DNA from: Corynebacterium sp. NML130628
GTDB lineage: Bacteria > Actinomycetota > Actinomycetes > Mycobacteriales > Mycobacteriaceae
Length of the DNA stretch: 64,000 nucleotides
Reading direction: 5' to 3'
Assembly (NCBI RefSeq): GCF_001875665.1
Contig: NZ_MLAL01000016.1
Location: 310,001-374,000 of the forward strand
The translations under genes were made by a program, and so were the position numbers. The notes under the pieces were generated by a model that did no database searches, had not been told where the DNA came from, and worked only from the letters and a program-made list of their open reading frames with translations. The first letter of the stretch is position 1. Each line of letters opens with the position of its first letter. This document shows positions 21,543 through 31,220 of the stretch, one piece after another.

Positions 21543-21567
21543 CCGCTGAACCTCTTTCGTCATGAAG

Positions 21568-22482
21568 CTATGGAAGGCGGTGTAACAACGCCCGAGCATA
21601 CATGGCATCGGGATCAAGGTGCCGAAGCTCTTCAGCGAGGCACTCTGCATCTGAACGAGCGCTCAATGCCACAAAGGCATCAGGGTAGCCGGGGACAGAG
21701 ACCCGTACTGTGTGCTCATCGACGGCCTGGACCTGCACGGAGTCGTCACCGCAGCTGAGCGCAAGGCGTTGGATCGGCGAGCCCGGGATGGCCTCGCTTT
21801 CATTAACCGCTTCAATCGTCACGTCAACACCAAAACATGCATTCAACCATGCAGCGGCAATACTGACACTTGGATGCTCAGCAACGCCGCTGAGAGAAAT
21901 CGTGCGGGGCATATGTTTGTAACGGTCAAATGCCGAAGCAACGACGCCTCGCCAAGGCGTGATCTTAGACCACATCATGTCTGAGTCACCAGGGACGTAT
22001 ACTTTCGCCAATTGGTCAACGCACTCGGCGCCCATTGTCCGCCATGCATTCGTGATCCGCCGGTGCGCGATATTACCGAGCTCTGCTTCAGCGGGAACGT
22101 CCGGCACCGTTGTAGGCCACCACGCAACAATCGGCGTGTCCGGCAAAAGCAGGGGTGTTACGACGGCATCAAGGTGTTTCGTGAGCTCACCGTGCAATGT
22201 CATGACCACCATCTCGGAAGCCCCGGCGTCAGCAGCCACGATCACCTCAGCGTCCATCCAAGTGCGCCTGCTGTGTCTGTCAAGCAATAAAACGATGACT
22301 CGAGCAGGATGCTCCATCGTCGCGCCTCGAACGGTTTCCAAGATCGACGCAACGTCATCCTCAGCGTGTGCAGCGACCAAGAGCGTGAGCACGCGCCCAG
22401 TTGCGAGCGAATAGTTCTCGCGAGCTTCTAAAAGTGCTGTAGACACATCGCGGGTGGTTGTGTCAGGAAGAGTGACTATCAA
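21568..22482 (-). CDS. opcA: Glucose-6-phosphate dehydrogenase assembly protein OpcA
   Basis: OpcA is needed for active glucose-6-phosphate dehydrogenase in cyanobacteria and actinobacteria. The 304-residue protein starts MIVTLPDTTTRDVSTALLE and has PDTPIVAWWPTTVPDVPAE and the terminal DPDAMYARALLHRLP. It is 32 nt downstream of zwf and upstream of pgl in the same operon. It has no enzyme motif; its role follows from family membership and position. Confidence 0.94.
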   Translation of the reverse strand: MIVTLPDTTTRDVSTALLEARENYSLATGRVLTLLVAAHAEDDVASILETVRGATMEHPARVIVLLLDRHSRRTWMDAEVIVAADAGASEMVVMTLHGELTKHLDAVVTPLLLPDTPIVAWWPTTVPDVPAEAELGNIAHRRITNAWRTMGAECVDQLAKVYVPGDSDMMWSKITPWRGVVASAFDRYKHMPRTISLSGVAEHPSVSIAAAWLNACFGVDVTIEAVNESEAIPGSPIQRLALSCGDDSVQVQAVDEHTVRVSVPGYPDAFVALSARSDAECLAEELRHLDPDAMYARALLHRLP

Positions 22483-22514
22483 GGGTTAAGCCTCACGTTC
22501 GTAGATTGCACACA

Positions 22515-24053
22515 TTATGGACGCCGCCACTGACGGCCGTCCTTAGCCAGCATCCTGTCTGCTGATGCGGGCCCCCAGGTGCCCGCGCGGTACTCGTCGG
22601 GGTGACCATGCGACTCCCAGTATTCAAGAATCGGGTCGAGGATCTCCCAGCTTCGTTCGACTTCCGCGTTGGTTGGGAACAAACTGGACTCATCGAGAAG
22701 GGCGTCAAGAATGAGCCGCTCGTACGCTTCCGGAGATTGCTCAGTGAAAGCCTCAGCATAGGAAAAGTCCATGTTGACGTCCCGCACTTCAAACGCGGTT
22801 CCTGGTACCTTCGATCCAAACCGCATAAGTACACCCTCATCTGGCTGCACACGGATCACCACGGCGTTATTGGTGAGAAGATTTGTTTGGTCGTTCTCGA
22901 AAGGCTGGTAGGGGGGTCGTTTAAACACGAGCGCGATCTCGGTCACACGACGCCCAAGACGTTTTCCAGTTCGCAGGTAGAAAGGGACACCAGCCCAGCG
23001 ACGAGAGTTAATTTCCAACGTGCACGCAGCGTAAGTTTCGGTTGCAGAATTGGGGTCAAACCCAGCCTCTTCTCGCAACCCAATGACGTGCTCAGATCCT
23101 TGCCAACCCGAGACATACTGACCACGGGCGGTAGTTTCATCGAATGGCTCCACTGGAGTTGTGGCTCGAAGAACCTTGAGCTTCTCCGCACGCAAGCGGC
23201 CAGGGGAGAACGAGGTTGGCTCCTCCATAGCAATGAGCGCGAGCAGCTGGATCAAATGGTTTTGAATGACGTCGCGAGCAGCGCCAATCCCGTCGTAGTA
23301 ACCAGCACGACCACCTAGCCCAATGTCCTCAGCCATGGTGATTTGCACATGGTCGATGTAGTGGGAGTTCCAGACCGGTTCAAACATTTGATTCGCGAAG
23401 CGCAGCGCCATGATGTTCTGCACGGTTTCTTTACCGAGGTAGTGGTCAATTCGGAATACAGAACGCTCGGGGAATACAGAATTGACGACCTGGTTGAGGT
23501 GCTTCGCGGACTCCAAATCATGTCCAAATGGCTTCTCGATAATGACGCGACGCCAGCCATCGTGTTGAGCCTGCGCCATTCCGCTGCGATCGAGTTGATG
23601 GACAACGCTTGAAAAATGCTCGGGCGGCACCGACAAGTAAAAGGCCCAGTTACCGTTCGTTCCGCGCGTCTCATCGGTCGAGCGAAGGGTGTCGGCCAAT
23701 GCATCGAAGGCGGCATCGTCGTTAAAAGAGCCTGAAACGAACTGCATGCCTTCCGCGAGGCGATCCCAAACGTTCGCATTGAACGTGGTGCGGGACGTTG
23801 CCTCGACTGCTTCACGCACGTAGTCTTCAAAAACCTGTTTCGACCAGTTACGGCGTCCGAACCCGATGAGAGCAAAGCCCGGTGGGAGGAGACCTCGGTT
23901 GGCGAGGTCATAGATCGCTGGCAGGAGCTTCTTCCGCGCTAGATCCCCGGTTACACCGAAGATCACCATCCCAGACGGACCCGCAATGCGGGGAAGCCGC
24001 TTATCCTCAGGGGACCGAAGCGGGTTCACCCAATGCGTGCTCTCGTCACTCAC
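22515..24053 (-). CDS. zwf: Glucose-6-phosphate 1-dehydrogenase
   Basis: It performs the first oxidative step of the pentose phosphate pathway and supplies NADPH. The 512-residue protein has the coenzyme loop GVTGDLARKKLLPA (about 33-46), the active-site signature RIDHYLGKE (about 202-210), and RTGKRLGRRVTEI. Length and order are normal. It starts 12 nt after the tal stop and is probably cotranscribed with tkt and tal. Confidence 0.97.
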   Translation of the reverse strand: MSDESTHWVNPLRSPEDKRLPRIAGPSGMVIFGVTGDLARKKLLPAIYDLANRGLLPPGFALIGFGRRNWSKQVFEDYVREAVEATSRTTFNANVWDRLAEGMQFVSGSFNDDAAFDALADTLRSTDETRGTNGNWAFYLSVPPEHFSSVVHQLDRSGMAQAQHDGWRRVIIEKPFGHDLESAKHLNQVVNSVFPERSVFRIDHYLGKETVQNIMALRFANQMFEPVWNSHYIDHVQITMAEDIGLGGRAGYYDGIGAARDVIQNHLIQLLALIAMEEPTSFSPGRLRAEKLKVLRATTPVEPFDETTARGQYVSGWQGSEHVIGLREEAGFDPNSATETYAACTLEINSRRWAGVPFYLRTGKRLGRRVTEIALVFKRPPYQPFENDQTNLLTNNAVVIRVQPDEGVLMRFGSKVPGTAFEVRDVNMDFSYAEAFTEQSPEAYERLILDALLDESSLFPTNAEVERSWEILDPILEYWESHGHPDEYRAGTWGPASADRMLAKDGRQWRRP

Positions 24054-24065
24054 TTGTACTCCTTT

Positions 24066-25151
24066 TTATTGCAGCTTTTCCGCCATGGAATCTAGCAATT
24101 CTTGCCACGCATCAACAAACTTATCGACGCCCTCCTGCTCGAGTACTCTCACAACATCAGATAGGTCTACACCCGCGGCGGCCATGGCATTGAAAATTCG
24201 CTCTGCTTCGTCACCGCTGGCGGAGAGTGTATCGCCGTGAAGACTGTCGCTGGCCAGCGTGGCGTCGATAGTCCCTTCTGGCATGGTGTTCACTGTCTTG
24301 GGGCCAGCTAGCTCTGACACGTACAGTGTCGCAGGGTATGCGGGGTTCTTTACACCGGTGGAAGCCCACAGTGGTCGCTGTACGTTCGCGCCGGTCGGGA
24401 GATCCTCCAGTGAATCGAACTCCTCAAGGAATAGACGGTATGCAAGCTGGGCATTTGCGACGCCAGCCTTACCTCGCATCTCGAGTGCCTGTGCCGTTGC
24501 AATCTCCTCAAGACGGGCATCTACTTCGGTATCCATGCGGGAGACGAAGAATGAGGCCACCGAATGGATCTTCGACACATCATGCCCATTAGCCGCTGCC
24601 TGGCGAATGCCTTCTTTGTAGGCGCGAATCACGTGTCGGTATCGCTCTACAGAAAAGATCAGCGTGACATTCACTGAAATACCTTCTGCAAGCGCGGCTG
24701 TGACTGCAGGCAACGACGCATCCGTGGCCGGAATCTTAATCATTGCATTCGGCTTCCCAACTTTCGCCCACAGCTCTTTCGCCTGTGCGATCGTCTTTGC
24801 CTCGTCGTGTGCGTAGCGAGGATCGACTTCAATAGAGACTCGACCATCGACGCCTTCCGTTGTCTCAAAGACGTCCTGGAAGATTTCGCACGCGTCACGA
24901 ACGTCGTCAATGCTCATGGCATAGACGGCTTCGTCAGCGGTTGCGTTCGAAGCTTTCAGCTGTTGAATTTGCTCATCATAAGCGCTGCCGCTGGACATCG
25001 CAGAGGCAAAAATTGCCGGGTTGGTGGTGACACCAACGATTGATTTGTCGCGCTTAACGGCTTCTAGATTGCCAGACGCAATGCGGTCACGTGAAAGGTC
25101 ATCAAGCCAGGTGGATGTGCCAAGTTCGCGAAGTTTGTCAATGGTGTTCAT
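24066..25151 (-). CDS. tal: Transaldolase
   Basis: It transfers a dihydroxyacetone unit between sugar phosphates in the non-oxidative pentose phosphate pathway. The 361-residue protein shows the Schiff-base lysine Lys139 in AMIKIPATD, GVTTNPAIFASAM near residue 40, and NVTLIFSVERY. It starts 67 nt after the tkt stop; the spacer holds an AGGAAGGACC ribosome-binding site. Length fits the long actinobacterial class. Confidence 0.97.
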   Translation of the reverse strand: MNTIDKLRELGTSTWLDDLSRDRIASGNLEAVKRDKSIVGVTTNPAIFASAMSSGSAYDEQIQQLKASNATADEAVYAMSIDDVRDACEIFQDVFETTEGVDGRVSIEVDPRYAHDEAKTIAQAKELWAKVGKPNAMIKIPATDASLPAVTAALAEGISVNVTLIFSVERYRHVIRAYKEGIRQAAANGHDVSKIHSVASFFVSRMDTEVDARLEEIATAQALEMRGKAGVANAQLAYRLFLEEFDSLEDLPTGANVQRPLWASTGVKNPAYPATLYVSELAGPKTVNTMPEGTIDATLASDSLHGDTLSASGDEAERIFNAMAAAGVDLSDVVRVLEQEGVDKFVDAWQELLDSMAEKLQ

Positions 25152-25218
25152 GATCTAGGTCCTTCCTAAAAAATTGCCTGGTCGAGCCCTCGATGGCTTG
25201 ACCAGGACAACCTCGTTG

Positions 25219-27321
25219 CTACTGCTTCACTGCTGCCAGGGAGGCCCGCCCGGCTGCTGCTACGTTTTCGACTGTAAACCCAAAGCGTTCAAAAAGCTCG
25301 GGGCCGGGGGCGGATGCCCCGAAGTGCTCCAGGGATACGCACTGGCCTGCATCGCCAACGAAACGGTGCCACGGCATTGCAAGTCCGGCTTCTACAGAGA
25401 CTCGCGCACGAACCGCGGCAGGTAGCACCGACTCGATGTACTCAGGCGACTGCTGCGTAAACCATTCGATACAAGGCACCGAAACAACACGTGTACCGAC
25501 GCCCTCAGCCTCTAGCGTCTTCGCAGCACCGACTGCCAGCTGCACCTCTGAGCCCGACGCCATCAGAATCAGGTCAGGCGTTGGCGTAGAGGATTCCACC
25601 AAGACATAGGCTCCACGAGCGACGCCCTCAAAGGCTTTTTCTTTCGTCCCTTGAAGCACTGGGAGATTCTGGCGAGACAGCGCAAGAGCCTTCGGCATTG
25701 GCTTGGCCTCTAGTGCGGCTTTCCACGCTGCAGAAGTCTCATTGGCATCTGCCGGGCGGATGACAGCCATGTCCGGAATAGCACGAAGCGCTGTGAGCGT
25801 CTCGACTGGCTGGTGGGTCGGTCCATCCTCGCCCAAGCCAATCGAATCGTGCGTGAATACGTAGTAGCCGTCAATCCCCGAAAGCGCTGCAACGCGAATG
25901 GCTGGGTACAGGTACTCCGAGAAAATCAGGAACGTACCGCCGTAGACGCGGGTATTGCCGTGCAATGCGATACCGTTCATGATCGCGCCCATCGCGTGCT
26001 CGCGAATCCCGAAGTGCAAGTTGCGGCCGTAAGGCTCGGCGGTAAACATCTCGGTGGAGATCGACTCCGGACCGAAAGATGCAGCCCCCTTGATGAGGGT
26101 GTTGTTTGAACCAGCGAGGTCCGCAGAGCCTCCCCATAATTCCGGTAGCGCCTTAGCTGCCTCCTGGATGACGGCTTCGGAGGCCTTACGCGTCGCAAGA
26201 CCCTTTTCGTCCGCATCCCAAGCAGGGAAGTCCTGCGCCCAGTTCGATGGAAGTTCTCGAGCGGTCAGACGGTCAAAGAGCGCCTTCTGCTCAGGGTTCT
26301 TCTTAGCCCATGTGGCGAACTTATCGTCCCATTGCGCGCGTTTCGCCGCGCCACGCTCCTGAAGCTTCCGGGTGTGGCTAATAACGGTCTTTTCCTCAGG
26401 GAAGTGAGTCTCCGGATCGAAACCGAGAATCTTTTTGACCGCTGCGATTTCTTCCGCACCCAGCGCAGCGCCGTGCACTGCACCTGTGTTTTGCAGCGTC
26501 GGAGCTGGAAAACCAATGACGGTCTTCACCTGAATGATTGTCGGACGGTGAGTATCAGCCTGGGCTTCCTTCACCGTATTCTCAATTGCGACGACGTCTT
26601 CGCCGGACTCAACAGTCAGCGTTTGCCAGCCATAGGCTTCGTAGCGCTTCATGACGTCTTCGGTGAAGGCGATCTGGGTATCGTCCTCGATCGAAATTCG
26701 ATTGTCGTCCCAGAACACAATCAGGTTTCCGAGTTGCTGAGTGCCCGCCAGTGATGAAGCTTCTGAGGTGACGCCTTCTTGGAGGCATCCATCTCCGGCG
26801 ATGACGTAAATGAAGTGGTCGAATGGCGACTCACCAGCTGGAGCCTCCGGATCAAGCAGGCCACGCTCTCTGCGAGCGGCCATTGCCATACCAACTGCCG
26901 ACGCGAGCCCTTGACCGAGCGGACCCGTGGTGATTTCTACATGGTCGGTGTGGTTGTACTCAGGATGACCTGGTGTTTTGGCACCCCACGTTCGCAACTG
27001 CTGCAGGTCTTCAAGTTCGAGGCCCAAGCCTCCCAGGTACAGCTGGACGTATTGCGTGAGCGAGGAGTGCCCGTTCGACAACACAAACCGGTCACGGCCG
27101 GCCCAGTGCGGATCGGCAGGATCTACATTCATGACACGCTGGTACAGGGTGTAGGCAAGGGGAGCAAGCGACATGGCGGTTCCCGGGTGCCCAGAGCCGC
27201 AGTTTTCTACAGCGTCCGCCGCGAGGATTCGGGCTGTATCAACTGCCCGCGTATCCACGTCGGTCCAGTCTTCAGGATAGTTACGTACAGTTTTTGCTTG
27301 AAGTTCAGCTGAAAGCGTCAC
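25219..27321 (-). CDS. tkt: Transketolase
   Basis: This thiamine diphosphate enzyme moves two-carbon ketol units in the pentose phosphate pathway. The 700-residue protein has GSGHPGTAMSLAP near residue 42, the cofactor-binding GDGCLQEGV followed by FWDDNRISI (about 175-210), the pyrimidine domain with HDSIGLGEDGPTHQP (about 490), and a C-terminal transketolase domain. The GTG start at 27321 has GAGGA just upstream. It is the first gene of the pentose-phosphate operon and is divergent from ctaB. Confidence 0.97.
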   Translation of the reverse strand: MTLSAELQAKTVRNYPEDWTDVDTRAVDTARILAADAVENCGSGHPGTAMSLAPLAYTLYQRVMNVDPADPHWAGRDRFVLSNGHSSLTQYVQLYLGGLGLELEDLQQLRTWGAKTPGHPEYNHTDHVEITTGPLGQGLASAVGMAMAARRERGLLDPEAPAGESPFDHFIYVIAGDGCLQEGVTSEASSLAGTQQLGNLIVFWDDNRISIEDDTQIAFTEDVMKRYEAYGWQTLTVESGEDVVAIENTVKEAQADTHRPTIIQVKTVIGFPAPTLQNTGAVHGAALGAEEIAAVKKILGFDPETHFPEEKTVISHTRKLQERGAAKRAQWDDKFATWAKKNPEQKALFDRLTARELPSNWAQDFPAWDADEKGLATRKASEAVIQEAAKALPELWGGSADLAGSNNTLIKGAASFGPESISTEMFTAEPYGRNLHFGIREHAMGAIMNGIALHGNTRVYGGTFLIFSEYLYPAIRVAALSGIDGYYVFTHDSIGLGEDGPTHQPVETLTALRAIPDMAVIRPADANETSAAWKAALEAKPMPKALALSRQNLPVLQGTKEKAFEGVARGAYVLVESSTPTPDLILMASGSEVQLAVGAAKTLEAEGVGTRVVSVPCIEWFTQQSPEYIESVLPAAVRARVSVEAGLAMPWHRFVGDAGQCVSLEHFGASAPGPELFERFGFTVENVAAAGRASLAAVKQ

Positions 27322-27647
27322 AGAATCCTCGATTCATGTTATGGAAACAGAACAGGACTAAGCCTAGTGTAAAAATCCTCTTATGGTGGTGACACGCATC
27401 TACGCGATGCGTGCTACTGCCTCGTATGCTCAAATGGAATCCCCGGGTGTAGATGTGGCGTTAATTCTGACAAATGAGTGAGCGGAGGCTAACATCTCCG
27501 GGAGGGCTAAAGCATACGAAAGCTGAAAAGATCTTCACACACTGTGGTGCGGTACCATTTCAGTCGAAGCACTCGACGCCCAAACGCGAACCAGAGTTGC
27601 GTCAAAGTTCAAGCCGGGCGGTTGAAATTCAATGTGGAGGAGAAGTA
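27322..27647. other. Divergent intergenic region tkt-ctaB (326 bp)
   Basis: No gene is supported. The ctaB frame is open upstream to about 27474, but that stretch reads as an unlikely low-quality N-terminus. On the - strand TACACT at 27366-27371 is a possible tkt -10 element, without a clear -35. I see no recognisable operator. Confidence 0.5.
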
Positions 27648-28562
27648 TTGGAGACCATCAAGGCATACTTCGCGCTGACGAAGCCGAGGGTCATTGAACT
27701 TCTTCTGGTGGCGGCAATTCCAGCAATACTGCAAGCAGACCGTGGCACAGTTCACGTGTGGCTTATCCTCGCGACATTGTTCGGGGGGTGGATGGGTGCC
27801 GGCGCGGCGAACGCGTTTAACATGGTTGCCGACTATGACATCGATCAGAAAATGGGGCGCACACGCGCCCGTCCACTCGTCCGCGCCAAAGTAACCAAAC
27901 AAAAGGCCGCGGTCTTTGCGTGGACGCTTCTAATTGCGAGCGTGCTCTGGCTAGGGCTGCTATGCAAGTCGTGGCTCGCCGCGTTTTTCATCATCCTGAC
28001 GAATTTCTTCTACATTTACGTCTACACCAAGTGGCTGAAGCGCCGGACTTGGCAAAACGTCATCTGGGGTGGAGCCGCGGGCTGTATGCCTGTAATGGTC
28101 GGATGGGCAGCGATCAGGGACAACGTCACCGATGGCTCTAAGGATGCCTGGTGGCAAGCGATCGTCATGTTCATGATCATCTTCTTCTGGACGCCACCCC
28201 ACACATGGGCGCTCGCGATGAAGTATCGCGCAGATTATGCCCGCGCCAACGTCCCGATGCTGCCAGTAGTCGCCTCTCCAGCGGAGACAACGCGCCAGAT
28301 CCTTATTTACTCCTGGTGGACCGTTGGCGTATCTCTGCTCTTGGTTCCTGCCACGTCGTGGATTTATCTCGTGACCGCGCTGGTCTCAGGCGCTTTGTTC
28401 CTAGCGGTTGCCACGCAACTACACGCTGGGGTGAAGCGTGGGGAAAAGGTGAAACCACTGAAGCTATTCATCCTTTCCAACAACTACTTGGCCGCGCTGT
28501 TCTTAGGCCTTTCCGTTGATGCGGTCCTGGGTTGGACGCCACTGTTTACGTCGTTCTTCTAG
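27648..28562 (+). CDS. ctaB: Protohaem IX farnesyltransferase (haem O synthase)
   Basis: It adds a farnesyl group to haem B, the first step towards haem A of the aa3 oxidase. The 304-residue membrane protein of the UbiA family has the allylic-diphosphate motif [12 protein letters not shown] followed by MGRTRARPL, the second aspartate-poor loop [12 protein letters not shown], and about nine hydrophobic segments. I start at TTG 27648 because GGAGG lies 7 nt upstream and the product begins [19 protein letters not shown], the normal N-terminus. It overlaps the convergent gene by 4 bp. Confidence 0.95.
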   Translation: METIKAYFALTKPRVIELLLVAAIPAILQADRGTVHVWLILATLFGGWMGAGAANAFNMVADYDIDQKMGRTRARPLVRAKVTKQKAAVFAWTLLIASVLWLGLLCKSWLAAFFIILTNFFYIYVYTKWLKRRTWQNVIWGGAAGCMPVMVGWAAIRDNVTDGSKDAWWQAIVMFMIIFFWTPPHTWALAMKYRADYARANVPMLPVVASPAETTRQILIYSWWTVGVSLLLVPATSWIYLVTALVSGALFLAVATQLHAGVKRGEKVKPLKLFILSNNYLAALFLGLSVDAVLGWTPLFTSFF

Positions 28563-29410
28563 TGCGAACACCCGCGAACATGAATAGCTGCAAGTCTTGA
28601 CTGGTGAGGCGGTGCTGCGCTTTCGTGTGACAACGGGTCGGCCTCGTCTAACGACTCCAGCAGCTCGACTGGGGGTTGCCACCGGACGTCTTCAAGCATC
28701 CGAGTGACGGCCTGCGCGTGCTTTCGGAACTCGTTCGTATCCACTCGTATCGACGCCAAGTCTTCGTAAAAGCACGTACGTGCAGAGCTGCGCCCAACAT
28801 CGCGCGCGAATCCGCTGTCAAGCGCACTCTGTGAGATCATCATGGCGTCCACTCCGATGCCATCGTTCAGTGCCATGATCTCAGAAACAGATCTCACGTC
28901 GTTTCCGAACACAGCTGTGGCGCCGGCGCTTCGCGCTGCGCGTTGCCCTTCTGAGGTACCAGAAACGGCATACACAATGACATCCCGCTTACGAGCGAGC
29001 GCGATGGCGTAAAGCCCGATAGGGGAGTTTGCTTCAGTAACGACGATCGCTTCGCCCTGTACGAGATCAAGCAACTCAAATAGCGCATAATCGGCTGCGA
29101 TCCCTGGCCGTAGCATTGAGGCAGCCACCTGTGGAGGTATAGCATCCGATACCGCCACCACCCGGTTTCGGTCCACAACTACGTGTTCAGCGATGAGCCC
29201 AGGAGCTTCGCTCCACGCCACCATGGTCTCCGGCGCCACCTCATCTAGCGGGTCCATCACGACACGTCCACACCCCTGGTTACCCGGGGAGGCGTCGTCA
29301 AGAAAAACCCCAGCGTAGAGAACTTCGACTAGAAGCTCACTCTCGCTGGGGCGTGGGGAAGCGACGTCAATGCAACGCGCGTGCTGCGCGTGTACATCAA
29401 TCGCTTTCAT
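28559..29410 (-). CDS. Diverged quinone oxidoreductase-like (MDR family) protein
   Basis: Position and outline match the qor gene between ctaB and ctaA in other corynebacteria and mycobacteria. At 283 residues it is shorter than the roughly 325 usual. The N-terminal GroES-like region is reduced, and the nucleotide-binding loop reads [17 protein letters not shown] rather than the usual AxGGVG pattern. The C-terminal region has little family character. It may be a rundown or repurposed enzyme. ATG 29410 has a TAGCCT hexamer 8 nt upstream and may be leaderless, or it may be cotranscribed with ctaA 34 nt upstream. It overlaps ctaB tail-to-tail by 4 bp. Confidence 0.65.
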   Translation of the reverse strand: MKAIDVHAQHARCIDVASPRPSESELLVEVLYAGVFLDDASPGNQGCGRVVMDPLDEVAPETMVAWSEAPGLIAEHVVVDRNRVVAVSDAIPPQVAASMLRPGIAADYALFELLDLVQGEAIVVTEANSPIGLYAIALARKRDVIVYAVSGTSEGQRAARSAGATAVFGNDVRSVSEIMALNDGIGVDAMMISQSALDSGFARDVGRSSARTCFYEDLASIRVDTNEFRKHAQAVTRMLEDVRWQPPVELLESLDEADPLSHESAAPPHQSRLAAIHVRGCSH

Positions 29411-29444
29411 ACTTCAACAGGCTACATGGTGTCTGTACACAACG

Positions 29445-30386
29445 TTATAGCAACTCTCGACGCACAGCGTGTGCGTACAAGAACGCAGTGAAAGCTACGA
29501 CTAGAGACGAGAGGCCAATGTGAATAGGAATCGTCCAGCGGGGGACTCCCATGTAGTACTGGCTCAAACCTACTGCCCACTGAACCACGATCAGCCCAAG
29601 GAGTATCCAGGATGTTTTTTGTGCTGCATGTGGCGCTTTCGCCTTACGCAGCTTGAAGAACGTGATCACCGTAAAACCGAGGTATACGTACATGCAAGCT
29701 GCATGCACATACGCCAGTAACGCTGTGTCGATTGCAAGGCGACCTTCCATACCCACACTCGCATCGCCTGAGTGGGGGCCTGAACCCGTGACCATCGTTC
29801 CGGTTATAAGCACGCAGCTCAACGCAACAGCAGCGATCACTGCGATCGTGCGTATACGCTTCGGGTAGCAAGCCTCAGGAGGTGTCGACTCGTCTTCAGC
29901 CAGCCGCATGTAGAGTACCGCTGCGACCCACACGAGCACCATTGATGGCAAGAAGTGGACAGCGACCGCCCACCACTGCAAGTCAAGGCGCACTGAGATT
30001 CCACCTATCACCGCCTGCACAACAACACCAGCGAGCGAGAACCACGCCAGAGACTTCACCGGCTTCCCTCGACGGGCTTGGTACACCGCCCACAGCACAG
30101 CTATTGCAGCTGCAGCAACCACGAAAGTGAGTAGCCGGTTACCGAACTCGATCGTCTGATGTATCCAAGGCGCAGCGCCAGCCACGGGGACGAGCGAACC
30201 TTCATGGCACAGTGGCCATGTATTGCACCCGAGACCCGAGCCTGTCACACGGACAAGGGAGCCAGTGACGGTGATTCCTCCCTGGCACAGCAACAGGACC
30301 ATTGCTAGTGTTCGTTGCAACTTAAGTGTGGGAGGGTGTTTACCGTCCCGACGCGCTACCGGTGTATCGGTCTGCTCTAGAGTCAT
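29445..30386 (-). CDS. ctaA: Haem A synthase
   Basis: It oxidises haem O to haem A for the aa3-type cytochrome oxidase. The 313-residue integral membrane protein has about eight hydrophobic segments, the cysteine loop GSGLGCNTWPLCHEGSLVP (about 51-69), and the haem-ligand region HQTIEFGNRLL (about 81). The second half has matching histidines in TALLAYVHAACMY and IPIHIGLSSLV. ATG 30386 follows AAGGAATATTC. A 14-bp palindrome lies 19-32 nt upstream. Confidence 0.95.
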   Translation of the reverse strand: MTLEQTDTPVARRDGKHPPTLKLQRTLAMVLLLCQGGITVTGSLVRVTGSGLGCNTWPLCHEGSLVPVAGAAPWIHQTIEFGNRLLTFVVAAAAIAVLWAVYQARRGKPVKSLAWFSLAGVVVQAVIGGISVRLDLQWWAVAVHFLPSMVLVWVAAVLYMRLAEDESTPPEACYPKRIRTIAVIAAVALSCVLITGTMVTGSGPHSGDASVGMEGRLAIDTALLAYVHAACMYVYLGFTVITFFKLRKAKAPHAAQKTSWILLGLIVVQWAVGLSQYYMGVPRWTIPIHIGLSSLVVAFTAFLYAHAVRRELL

Positions 30387-30404
30387 GAATATTCCTTGGC
30401 ATTA

Positions 30405-30418
30405 TCAAACATGTTTGA
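30405..30418. promoter_or_regulatory. Perfect palindrome in the ctaA promoter region
   Basis: TCAAACATGTTTGA is a perfect 14-bp inverted repeat. On the - strand its end overlaps TGATAAT, a probable ctaA -10 element, so a bound regulator would affect ctaA. I do not know which regulator uses this sequence. Confidence 0.55.
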
Positions 30419-30456
30419 GTATTCAGACTGCCAGCTTAGTCGATGGGCGCAAACGC

Positions 30457-31218
30457 CTAATCATCAAATCGGAAGAAGCGAACGCTCGCACTGACACCAA
30501 CGACGAACCATGCCAATAAGCTAAGCAGCGCGGGTACGTTCGCCGTCAGCGCGAGGGCGTCTGAAATGCCCGCGGCAAGGGATACCGTTGGAACCAGATT
30601 CCACCACCCGGCATGGCTGAGGTCACCCGAGTAGACGACCCATCCAACGATGCCCATCATGATCACCCACAACAAGTTTGAGATGGCCAGGACCATCTCC
30701 GAGTTGAGGGAGCCCCCCATCAGCAGCCCCAATGAGGTGAAGCAGGCTACCCCCAAAAACAAAACGCAAGCACCAAGTACCGCACCAATAAGCGAGGGGC
30801 GCCAACCAAGGAATGCTGCCACCGCCCCCAGCACGGCGATTTGAACGCATACCATTGACACCACACCGAGAATCTTTCCCACGATGACTGTCCACGGTGG
30901 CACTCCTGAAGCGCCCGCTCGCTTCAGCGCTCCGTATCTGCGATCGAAAGCAAGCGAGATTGCCTGTCCGGTAAACCCAGAACTTGTAGCGGCAACGGCG
31001 AATACCATCGGCACTAACGTGTCAAGGCTGTAATCATCCCCAAAAATACGCAAATACACCGATGCAATGAGGAGCGCCGCTGGGATAAATATGCTGAGCA
31101 CCAATTGCTCACCATGGCGAAGCATCAACTTGCTTTCAATGCCCCCTTGGGCGCTTGCCATTGCTATTTTTGAGGACCGCTGTGGGGCGGGTGTAAAGGT
31201 TCCTGCCTTGATGTGCAC
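30457..31218 (-). CDS. ABC-2 type transporter permease
   Basis: The 253-residue protein has about six hydrophobic segments, spread as in ABC-2 export permeases: LSIFIPAALLIASVYLRIFG, LVPMVFAVAATSSGFTGQAI and three further pairs. It starts 2 nt after the ATPase gene 31221-32153 and must form the transporter with it. The substrate is unknown. In mycobacteria the same exporter pair lies between ctaA and mptB, so the arrangement is ancient. It contains a long loop after the first helices with LAFDRRYGALKRAGASGVP, typical of the family. Confidence 0.85.
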   Translation of the reverse strand: MHIKAGTFTPAPQRSSKIAMASAQGGIESKLMLRHGEQLVLSIFIPAALLIASVYLRIFGDDYSLDTLVPMVFAVAATSSGFTGQAISLAFDRRYGALKRAGASGVPPWTVIVGKILGVVSMVCVQIAVLGAVAAFLGWRPSLIGAVLGACVLFLGVACFTSLGLLMGGSLNSEMVLAISNLLWVIMMGIVGWVVYSGDLSHAGWWNLVPTVSLAAGISDALALTANVPALLSLLAWFVVGVSASVRFFRFDD

Positions 31219-31220
31219 CG

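Noticed and set aside
27474..27647. N-terminal extension of ctaB
   Set aside because: A strong GGAGG-TTG start at 27648 gives the normal CtaB N-terminus, and the upstream residues look non-coding.
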